Part shown: piece after piece, positions 1 to 5,031 of the stretch
Position numbering within the stretch: position 1 is the stretch's first letter
Layout: the number at the start of each line of letters is the position of its first letter
Source: Candidatus Parvarchaeota archaeon
GTDB taxonomy: Archaea; Nanobdellota; Nanobdellia; Parvarchaeales; Parvarchaeaceae
Direction of reading: 5' to 3'
DNA length: 11,310 nucleotides
Assembly (NCBI GenBank): GCA_023378805.1
Contig: JAMCSQ010000036.1
Coordinates: 1-11,310, forward strand
The notes under the pieces: generated by a model
What the model was told of the DNA's origin: nothing
What the model saw: the letters and a program-made list of their open reading frames with translations, nothing else
The model's database searches: none
Position numbers and translations under genes: made by a program

Positions 1-2
1 AA

Positions 3-23
3 GCATTATCTACGAAGGAATGA
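3..23 (+). CDS. Possible 3' end of an upstream gene (partial)
   Basis: Reading from base 3 gives codons for A-L-S-T-K-E and then a TGA whose TG is shared with the ATG of the next gene (ATGA overlap). The same overlap occurs at 628 and 2932, so a co-transcribed gene probably enters from the left. In many archaea Rrp41 lies just upstream of Rrp42, but six residues cannot identify this product. Confidence 0.35.
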   Translation, partial: ALSTKE

Positions 24-631
24 ACAAATATTTTATACTATTCGATAAGACTGACAAAAATGAACTTGACAAGATAAGAAAAGAAGTTATGCCTACTATA
101 ATGAACCATCACAAGTTGAAATCAGCAGGTTATACAATACTTACAGATTTCGCGGAGAACCTTTTGGATAAATACTCAGACAAGGAAATAGATGAGAAAA
201 TAAACGAAGTGCTTTTGAGATACGGCCCGGTAAAAGACAAACTTTATAGACTTGCATTCACAAGACTTAACGGAACATCATTCAAGATAGATGGGATAAT
301 TTCCGAATTGGAAATAAAGGACAACGAAGTTCAAAAACTTACAATAAGTAGCAGAAGCGAATGGGGAGACAGAACATACACAATTGAAAAAGACCTTGAA
401 TATGTTGAAATACTAAGAAATGGAGAAAAGGAAAAAATGCTTATAGTAAAACCCGAAATATTCCCCAAATTCGCAAAGCTTATAACTTTCGACATAACCG
501 CTAAAAAAGAAGAAAATGAGGTAAAAGTACAGAATGAAGAAAGGCTTGAAAAGCTCTGTAAAAAGGGAGAGATAAGCAATGAGCTTAAGGAAAAGATGAA
601 AGAAGTAGTGGAAGAGATGAGGAAATTATGA
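20..631 (+). CDS. Uncharacterised 203-aa protein in an exosome operon
   Basis: I do not recognise this protein. It has no signal peptide or membrane segment. Residues 1-75 look mainly helical and are rich in K, E and D. Residues about 78-160 look like a beta-rich domain, with alternating hydrophobic residues, an SSRSEWGDR stretch at 110-118 and a hydrophobic edge around KLITFDI at 153-159. The last 40 residues are a charged, probably coiled-coil helix. The start is supported by a GAAGGA Shine-Dalgarno-like sequence directly before the ATG. The stop overlaps the start of rrp42 (ATGA), so the two are probably translationally coupled. It lacks the KH GxxG motif expected in Rrp4 and the RNase PH features of Rrp41. 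A role in RNA processing or ribosome biogenesis is only a guess from position. Confidence 0.85.
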   Translation: MNKYFILFDKTDKNELDKIRKEVMPTIMNHHKLKSAGYTILTDFAENLLDKYSDKEIDEKINEVLLRYGPVKDKLYRLAFTRLNGTSFKIDGIISELEIKDNEVQKLTISSRSEWGDRTYTIEKDLEYVEILRNGEKEKMLIVKPEIFPKFAKLITFDITAKKEENEVKVQNEERLEKLCKKGEISNELKEKMKEVVEEMRKL

Positions 632-1389
632 CACTTGAGAACTACAATTACATGCGTGAACTCGCAGAAAGAAAGATAAGACTGGATCAAAGAGCCGAGT
701 TAGAAGGCAGAAAAATAACAATAAGAGACAATGTAATAAACCATTCTGACGGATCAGCTTATGTTGAATTAGGTGGTACAAAAGTAATAGCTGGCGTGAA
801 AGTACTAAATGGAACGCCTTTCCAGGATAGACCTAATGAAGGAGCGTTAGTAGTAAATTTTGAAGCATCGGAACTTGCATCTAATTATAATGATGACAGG
901 ATAAACTATTCAATAGAAGTCGGAAGAGTTACTGACAGAGGAATACGGGAATCAAACTTAATTGACCTTACTAAATTAGTGATAGAAGAAGGGAAAACAG
1001 TCTCCTTTGTTTATGTAGATATAGTCTGCCTTAATAACGAAGGCAATTTATTTGATGCAGGTAATATAGCAGCTTTAAGAGCGTTATTAAATGCTAAATA
1101 CAAAGTAGCTGGCAAAGAAGAAACACTTACACTGCCATTAGATCAGTCCAAATTGGCAATCAGCCATACATTTGCAAAGATAAACGGAACTATAGTCTTT
1201 GATCCCACGGCGGAAGAAGAAAAAGCTGCCGACGCAAGATTTACCATAGGGATAAGTGAAAAGATAAATTCCCTGCAAAAGGGCGGAGAAGGATTTTTCA
1301 CACCTGAAGAAATAGATTTCTGTGCCGGAAAGGCCATTGAATTAAGAGAAGAAAGATTTAAAACATTAATGGAGAATATAAATAATTGA
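628..1389 (+). CDS. rrp42: Exosome complex subunit Rrp42
   Basis: This is a 253-aa RNase PH-fold protein of normal length for archaeal Rrp42. In the archaeal exosome, Rrp42 pairs with Rrp41 in a hexameric ring. Rrp41 carries the phosphorolytic site and Rrp42 helps bind RNA. Family landmarks are the N-terminal R18-L-D-Q-R (usually RxDGR), GSAYVELGGTKVIAGVK at 42-58, the segment SNLIDLTKL at 109-117, the core around NLFDAGNIAALRAL at 140-153, and FDPTAEEEKAADARFTIG at 191-208. The C-terminal helix ends in charged residues. The ATG overlaps the preceding stop (ATGA), and a GAGG-containing sequence lies at normal Shine-Dalgarno distance, which favours this start over M9. rpoK starts 1 nt after the stop. 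Rrp41 is not in the window and may lie to the left. The identification is firm. Confidence 0.95.
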   Translation: MTLENYNYMRELAERKIRLDQRAELEGRKITIRDNVINHSDGSAYVELGGTKVIAGVKVLNGTPFQDRPNEGALVVNFEASELASNYNDDRINYSIEVGRVTDRGIRESNLIDLTKLVIEEGKTVSFVYVDIVCLNNEGNLFDAGNIAALRALLNAKYKVAGKEETLTLPLDQSKLAISHTFAKINGTIVFDPTAEEEKAADARFTIGISEKINSLQKGGEGFFTPEEIDFCAGKAIELREERFKTLMENINN

Positions 1390-1390
1390 T

Positions 1391-1573
1391 ATGGAAGAAT
1401 ACAATAAGTTTGAAAAGGCCAGATTAGTTGGTGCAAGGGCCTTGCAACTATCAATGGGCGCACCTCCTCTTATAAAAATAAACAAAAAAGAGGATACATA
1501 CATAGAAGTTGCAAAAAGGGAACTGGAAAAAGACGTTCTACCAATAACTGTAAAAAGAAATAAAAATAAGTAA
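1391..1573 (+). CDS. rpoK: RNA polymerase subunit K (Rpb6/omega homologue)
   Basis: This 60-aa protein matches archaeal RpoK, the homologue of eukaryotic Rpb6 and bacterial omega, which stabilises the large polymerase subunits. The signature is clear: YNKFEKARLVGARALQLSMG at residues 4-23, then APPLI, then EVAKRELEKDVLPITVKR at 39-56. The family usually has about 55-90 residues, so this is a minimal complete form with only a short N-terminal lead. It begins 1 nt after the rrp42 stop and must share its transcript. In many archaea rpoK lies with rpoN and ribosomal protein genes such as rps9 and rpl13, so the position beside the exosome gene is a rearrangement. A 48-nt gap with a new TATA-like box separates it from srp54. 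Confidence 0.95.
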   Translation: MEEYNKFEKARLVGARALQLSMGAPPLIKINKKEDTYIEVAKRELEKDVLPITVKRNKNK

Positions 1574-1587
1574 GCCTATTCTATAAT

Positions 1588-1597
1588 CTATATATTA
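1588..1597 (+). promoter_or_regulatory. TATA-like box (box A) for srp54
   Basis: The sequence CTATATATTA lies 25-34 nt before the srp54 ATG. This is the spacing expected for a TATA box driving a leaderless or nearly leaderless archaeal transcript. No Shine-Dalgarno sequence precedes that ATG, which agrees with leaderless translation. Confidence 0.5.
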
Positions 1598-1621
1598 AGT
1601 CAACCCTATAAATAATAGTAA

Positions 1622-2935
1622 ATGGCATTTGAAGATTTATCAGATAGATTGAAAGAAGGCATAAAGAAGCTTCTTAATTCCACCGGGAATGAAAAGATAG
1701 AAGAGGTACTGACAGACATACAGGCAGCTTTAACAGAAGGAGATGTAGATAAACACACGATAGAAAAGCTGATGAAAAAGATCAAAGATGATATTAGATC
1801 AGATAAAGGCAAAGGCTTAGTAACCCGGGAAAAAGTAATAGATGTCATATATAAAAATCTAGTGGAGATAGTAGGAAACGAAGAAACAAAGATCAATATA
1901 GACAGCGTGCCATTTAAGATACTGCTTGTAGGTTTATTTGGTTCTGGTAAAACGACTACTGCTGCGAAACTTGCAAATTACTACAAAAAAAGAGGTTACA
2001 GAGTTTTACTTTTAGGATTGGATACATTCAGACCTGCAGCTTATCAGCAATTGGAACAGCTTTCAAAACAGATAAACGTAAAGATAATGGGTGGGGGTAA
2101 TGATCCAATAAAAGCAATAAAAGGCGCAATGGGCTCTTTTAAGAACTTTGATATTGTAATTGCAGACAGCGCAGGCAGGGACATACTGGATAACGAGCTT
2201 GTGAAAGAGATAAAGGCAGTCAAGGAAATGCTTAAACCAAACAATATAACATTAGTCATTCCTGCAGATTTGGGCCAGAATGCTTCTATACAAGTAAAGG
2301 GCTTCCATGAGTTATTGGACATAAACAACATAATACTTACAAAAACTGATGGTACTGCCAATGGCGGTGGAGCGTTAACTGCTGCTTATATAAGCGGCGC
2401 AAAAGTCACTTTTATAGGGACCGGAGAAAAAATAAATGATTTCGAAGATTTTGATCCAAAGAAATTTGTTTCCAAACTGCTTGGATTAGAAGGCCTGGAA
2501 TCCCTTTTGGAAAAGGTAAAGGAAGAAAATATACAAGTAAACGAAGAAAGCGCAAAACGCGTAATTAAGGGAGAATTCAACCTAATGGATGTTTATGAAC
2601 AATATTCTTCAGCTAAAAAGCTAGGCTCTCCACAGAAAATAGCAGAGATGATGCCAGGTGTTCCCTCCTCTGGAAGGACAAAGGAATTACTTGAAAAACA
2701 AGAAGAAAACATTGTAAAATTCATAACATTGATGGACTCTATGACAAAAGAAGAGCTAGAAAATCCTAAAGTTCTTGATGCAGCAAGGATAAGGAGAATA
2801 GCTAAAGGAAGCGGTACTTCTGAAGATATAGTTAGAGAACTTTTGGAACAATACAGAAAAATGAAAACCGTTATGAAAATGTCAAATAACAGGCAATTTT
2901 CAGGCCTGCTTAGGAGGTTTGGTATAAAAGTATGA
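1622..2935 (+). CDS. srp54: Signal recognition particle GTPase SRP54
   Basis: This 437-aa protein binds SRP RNA and signal sequences and, through its GTPase, delivers ribosomes to the membrane receptor FtsY. Domains in order are an N helical bundle (about 1-95), the G domain (about 97-300) and a methionine-containing M domain (about 318-437). GTPase motifs are G1 GLFGSGKT (104-111), DTFRPAA (134-140), G3 DSAGR (182-186), G4 TKTD followed by GTANGGGAL (240-252), and GTGE (266-269). The SRP RNA-binding helix is RIRRIAKGSGTS (389-400). Length and layout are complete. Two substitutions stand out: G3 is usually DTAGR, and the G4 region usually reads TKLDGTAKGGG or TKMDG. Both are conservative enough for an active enzyme. 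The start is taken from the N-terminal fit and the TATA-like box upstream. SRP RNA is not in the window. Confidence 0.97.
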   Translation: MAFEDLSDRLKEGIKKLLNSTGNEKIEEVLTDIQAALTEGDVDKHTIEKLMKKIKDDIRSDKGKGLVTREKVIDVIYKNLVEIVGNEETKINIDSVPFKILLVGLFGSGKTTTAAKLANYYKKRGYRVLLLGLDTFRPAAYQQLEQLSKQINVKIMGGGNDPIKAIKGAMGSFKNFDIVIADSAGRDILDNELVKEIKAVKEMLKPNNITLVIPADLGQNASIQVKGFHELLDINNIILTKTDGTANGGGALTAAYISGAKVTFIGTGEKINDFEDFDPKKFVSKLLGLEGLESLLEKVKEENIQVNEESAKRVIKGEFNLMDVYEQYSSAKKLGSPQKIAEMMPGVPSSGRTKELLEKQEENIVKFITLMDSMTKEELENPKVLDAARIRRIAKGSGTSEDIVRELLEQYRKMKTVMKMSNNRQFSGLLRRFGIKV

Positions 2936-3057
2936 AATGCAGCGTCTGTGGAAAAGAAATAGAAACAACTTTTTTGGGTAAAATAAAAGGAAATTATCGA
3001 AAAAAAGATGGGAAGCTACGTGTAATATGTAATGATTGCTTCAAAAAAGGGCTATAA
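2932..3057 (+). CDS. 41-aa CxxC...CxxC zinc-binding protein
   Basis: This tiny gene overlaps the srp54 stop (ATGA), so it is probably translated by coupling to srp54. The product begins MKCSVCGKEIETTFLGKIKG and ends with VICNDCFKKGL. Its two cysteine pairs, C3-x2-C6 and C33-x2-C36, are spaced as in a zinc ribbon or treble clef with a short beta hairpin between them. From memory, similar stand-alone zinc proteins of about this size with an E-x-T-F-L-G-K-I centre are common in archaea, but their function is not known to me. Stop and start positions, the conserved cysteine layout and the overlap all support a real gene. A role linked to SRP or the ribosome is inference from position only. Confidence 0.8.
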   Translation: MKCSVCGKEIETTFLGKIKGNYRKKDGKLRVICNDCFKKGL

Positions 3058-3065
3058 AAACAAAG

Positions 3066-3075
3066 ATAAATATAA
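3066..3075 (+). promoter_or_regulatory. TATA-like box for the Nudix gene
   Basis: ATAAATATAA lies 26-35 nt before the ATG at 3101. A second AT-only stretch touches the ATG itself. With no Shine-Dalgarno sequence present, this supports a leaderless mRNA starting at or near 3101 and favours that start over the in-frame ATG at 3032. Confidence 0.45.
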
Positions 3076-3100
3076 TAAGCCAAGAAAGACAATATATTTA

Positions 3101-3511
3101 ATGGAATACAAAAGTCCTTCATTGGCAGTTGATGGAGTAATCATAAAAGACAATCAAATTCTTCTGATAAAGAGAAAAAACGATCCATACAAAGACAAAT
3201 GGGCTATACCTGGCGGATTCGTTGAATACGGAGAAAAAACAGAAGATGCAGTTTTACGTGAAATAAAGGAAGAAACAGGTTTGGAAGCAAGAATAAGCGG
3301 TCTCGTAGGTGTTTATTCTGACCCTAAAAGGGACCCTAGAAAGCATGTAGTATCCATAACTTACCTGTTAAAAGACGTTTCTGGCATAGCAAAAGGAGGA
3401 GATGATGCTAGAGAAGCAAAGTGGTGGGATGTAAGTAAATTACCTGAACTTGCTTTTGACCATCATTATATAATAAGTGACGCACTTAAAATTTATTATA
3501 ATAAAAAATAA
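3101..3511 (+). CDS. Nudix hydrolase, ADP-ribose pyrophosphatase type
   Basis: This 136-aa enzyme would hydrolyse a nucleoside diphosphate linked to another group, most likely ADP-ribose. The Nudix box is perfect: G39-x5-E45-x7-R53-E54-I-K-E57-E58-T-G60-L61, where the glutamates bind the catalytic Mg2+. Downstream, VYSDPKRDPRKHVVSITYLL (71-90) closely matches the segment that I associate with archaeal ADP-ribose pyrophosphatases such as the Methanocaldococcus enzyme, and FDHHYII near the end is also typical. An in-frame ATG at 3032 would add 23 basic residues and overlap the preceding zinc gene. I reject it because the Nudix fold begins at MEYKSPSLAVDGVI and a TATA-like box sits at the right distance from 3101. 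Other Nudix substrates remain possible. Confidence 0.92.
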   Translation: MEYKSPSLAVDGVIIKDNQILLIKRKNDPYKDKWAIPGGFVEYGEKTEDAVLREIKEETGLEARISGLVGVYSDPKRDPRKHVVSITYLLKDVSGIAKGGDDAREAKWWDVSKLPELAFDHHYIISDALKIYYNKK

Positions 3512-3513
3512 AA

Positions 3514-3523
3514 CCTTTTAATG
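3514..3523 (+). promoter_or_regulatory. TATA-like box for tRNA-Arg
   Basis: CCTTTTAATG is centred about 30 nt before the first base of the tRNA, just after the Nudix stop codon. A second AT-rich candidate (GTATACTA, 3523-3530) lies a little closer. Either could recruit TBP. Confidence 0.4.
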
Positions 3524-3548
3524 TATACTAGTTATATCTTTTGTTAAA

Positions 3549-3623
3549 GGGCCCGTAGCTCAACTTGGACAGAGCGGCAGACTTCTAATCTGATGGTTGG
3601 GGGTTCAAATCCCTTCGGGCCCA
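3549..3623 (+). tRNA. tRNA-Arg (anticodon TCT)
   Basis: A full cloverleaf folds by hand. The acceptor stem GGGCCCG (3549-3555) pairs with CGGGCCC (3616-3622), and base 73 is A. The D stem is GCTC/GAGC with GG in its loop. The anticodon loop is CTTCTAA (3582-3588) with TCT at 3584-3586. The T loop is TTCAAAT. No intron and no encoded CCA are present. Two weak points are a G27-A43 mismatch at the top of the anticodon stem and two G-T pairs in the T stem. The tRNA reads AGA/AGG, the dominant arginine codons in this window. A 7-bp inverted repeat overlaps its 3' end. Confidence 0.96.
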
Positions 3624-3635
3624 GATTTAATCTGG
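3621..3635. repeat. Perfect inverted repeat across the tRNA 3' end
   Basis: CCAGATT, one T, then AATCTGG. The left arm uses the last acceptor bases and the discriminator base, and the right arm lies in the trailer. It could form a short hairpin in the precursor that competes with the acceptor stem, or it may be chance. Confidence 0.6.
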
Positions 3636-3807
3636 AGTATAGTATATCTCTTCCTTAATTTCACCCCTTCCAACATGTATAAAAAAGCATATACTTTCAA
3701 TAATTATGCCCAAATCATCTAAAATAAATATCTAACCAGAATAAGCTTTATCTATTAGTCTTCTGAGAGTAAAGTAAGAATTATCTCGGATTCATCTGCA
3801 AGAAAAC

Positions 3808-3821
3808 TCACTAATTAGTGA
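3808..3821. repeat. 14-bp perfect palindrome
   Basis: TCACTAATTAGTGA reads the same on both strands. It lies about 150 nt before the methyltransferase ATG, far for a classical operator. In 11 kb of AT-rich DNA, one such palindrome by chance is not surprising. Confidence 0.5.
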
Positions 3822-3934
3822 TACGTTAAAAAGAGGAAAAAGCTCGAGAACCCGAGGTCTTTAAGCAGGTTGATAATGCACGATAATTAGTTAAACTATT
3901 AATATTACAATTTATTAAATAATCCTATTAAAGG

Positions 3935-3943
3935 TATAAAATA
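3935..3943 (+). promoter_or_regulatory. TATA-like box for the methyltransferase gene
   Basis: TATAAAATA lies 26-34 nt before the ATG at 3969. A GGAAGG Shine-Dalgarno-like sequence (3958-3963) also precedes that ATG. If the box at 3935 is used, the leader would be very short. An upstream AT-rich stretch (3911-3924) could instead give a leader containing the Shine-Dalgarno sequence. Confidence 0.4.
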
Positions 3944-3968
3944 GTATTTTTCTTATTGGAAGGATAAA

Positions 3969-4733
3969 ATGCTAAAAAAGCTTGGAAGTGTGTATAATTC
4001 GGAAGACTTCATAAGAGAATATATAAATTCTCAGTCACGAGATCCGCGTCATTTATATCTTGATAAACCTGCGATGCATAAAGCGATACCTAATTTAAAT
4101 GGAAAGGCCGTTCTTGCAATCGGATGCGGTGATGGTATTGAACTAAATTATCTAAAAAAGAAAGGTGCTGACAAAGTGGTTGGGATAGATTCATCGAAGT
4201 ATATGGTAGCAAGATCCAAATTGAATGCGCCTTGGGCGGAGATACATAAAATGTCAGCGAGCAATTTAGATTTTAAAGTTGAAAGCTTCGATTTCGTGTA
4301 CTCTGATCTAGCTATTCATTACGTCCGTGATATCGGGAAGGTATTTTCAGAGGTATATAAAATCTTGAAGAAAGATGGGATATTTTTGTTCTCTACTACA
4401 CACCCAATTGAAGACACACTTGAAGAAGTAAAACTAAGCAAACACAGAAAGTTAAAGATATTGGGGTATAGAAAAATAGATGGAAAGATAAATAAGGTGT
4501 ATGGAGACTACTTTACTCCGAGGCAAATCAAAAATAGATGGTGGAAGAAAAACGAAGTAGTAATCTACTACACTCCCTTGCCAGATATAATCAATGAGGC
4601 AATTCGCGCTGGATTTAGAATCCAGCAGGTATTAGAGCCAAAGCCTGTAGACACGATGAAGAGAGCATACCCTAATCTTTACAAAAGAATGAGCAAAATA
4701 CCATTCATAATTATATTTAAGCTTAAAAAATAA
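3969..4733 (+). CDS. Class I SAM-dependent methyltransferase
   Basis: This 254-aa protein is a Rossmann-fold methyltransferase of the type-11 (UbiE-like) group. Motif I is VLAIGCGDGIE (48-58), which binds SAM. D74 in VVGIDSS is the acidic residue expected to contact the ribose hydroxyls. FDFVYSDLAIHYVRD (107-121) is motif IV, and LKKDGIFLFSTTHP (133-146) is the motif V/VI region. Before the fold lies a short helical cap (1-45). After it, residues 147-215 form an insertion with aromatic residues that probably shapes the substrate pocket. The substrate cannot be read from the sequence. The gene stands alone, flanked by two long non-coding stretches behind a tRNA. Four of its 13 arginines use CGN codons, more than in srp54, a weak sign of separate origin. 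Start: GGAAGG lies 5 nt before the ATG. Confidence 0.9.
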   Translation: MLKKLGSVYNSEDFIREYINSQSRDPRHLYLDKPAMHKAIPNLNGKAVLAIGCGDGIELNYLKKKGADKVVGIDSSKYMVARSKLNAPWAEIHKMSASNLDFKVESFDFVYSDLAIHYVRDIGKVFSEVYKILKKDGIFLFSTTHPIEDTLEEVKLSKHRKLKILGYRKIDGKINKVYGDYFTPRQIKNRWWKKNEVVIYYTPLPDIINEAIRAGFRIQQVLEPKPVDTMKRAYPNLYKRMSKIPFIIIFKLKK

Positions 4734-5031
4734 ACATCTTTATCCTTATTGGAATCATTAGGCGACAACTTAGCCAAGTAAGGAAATCCTATGGCCCATA
4801 AAAGAGCATTAACGTCTTATCCATAGATTATCCCGCTCTTCCAAAGCTTTCCAAAGTAAATCTCATAAGTATATTTTTATCTTATGTAATCAAAATTAAT
4901 CAATATTCATATAACTTCATTTAAGATCCTTTGAAAAGAAAAATCAAACTAGTAAAATTATTATAATAACCCAAAATGCCACAAAATATGAAATTTTCCA
5001 TTTTTATAATTTAACAGCTAAATTTAAGTAT
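4734..5031. other. 298-nt gene-free region between methyltransferase and MFS gene
   Basis: No gene is evident. The first 120 bases are about 38 % G+C and can fold (see 4784-4840). The remaining 170 are about 20 % G+C. A CATAAG/CTTATG inverted repeat around a T-rich loop (about 4864-4886) could end transcripts from either side. An AATTTA/TAAATT hairpin at about 5007-5023 just past the MFS stop codon could act on the minus strand. Both are weak. Confidence 0.45.
4784..4840. other. Foldable segment with two crossing stems (candidate RNA)
   Basis: CTATGG (4789-4794) can pair with CCATAG (4821-4826), extended by AAT/ATT after a one-base bulge. AAGAGC (4802-4807) can pair with GCTCTT (4835-4840). 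The two stems interlock in the order of an H-type pseudoknot. The strand is unknown because the pairs are mostly symmetric, and no known family was recognised. Confidence 0.25.

Larger units (their letters stand above)
3624..3968. other. 345-nt gene-free region between tRNA-Arg and methyltransferase
   Basis: I see no convincing protein or known RNA here. Bases about 3781-3890 are roughly 38 % G+C, against about 15 % in 3901-3960. That richer part holds a 14-bp palindrome (3808-3821) and a short CTCG/CGAG hairpin around 3843-3856. The last 60 bases are AT-rich and contain the likely methyltransferase promoter. The richer part may be a small RNA gene or the remnant of a decayed gene or element. 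Confidence 0.5.

Noticed and set aside
331..690. Long open frame on the minus strand opposite gene 1
   Set aside because: It is serine/phenylalanine-rich low-complexity protein made by reading AT-rich coding DNA backwards, with no recognisable domain.
2044..2361. Minus-strand open frame inside srp54
   Set aside because: It is a shadow of the conserved GTPase domain. It has no start signal and no family features.
3032..3100. In-frame N-terminal extension of the Nudix protein from ATG 3032
   Set aside because: It would overlap the small zinc gene, adds a basic tail foreign to the family, and a TATA-like box fits the start at 3101.
3840..3890. Short open frame resembling a TnpB-like tail followed by a hairpin
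   Set aside because: The possible frame is about 20 codons, begins after a stop, and the hairpin stem is only 4 bp. It is too weak to call a second transposon end.
4741..4840. tRNA-like or known ncRNA fold
   Set aside because: No cloverleaf, T-loop or box C/D pattern could be built, so only an unnamed structured candidate is reported.
3636..5031. CRISPR array or other spaced direct repeats
   Set aside because: No regularly spaced repeats of 20 bases or more were seen in the gene-free stretches or elsewhere.
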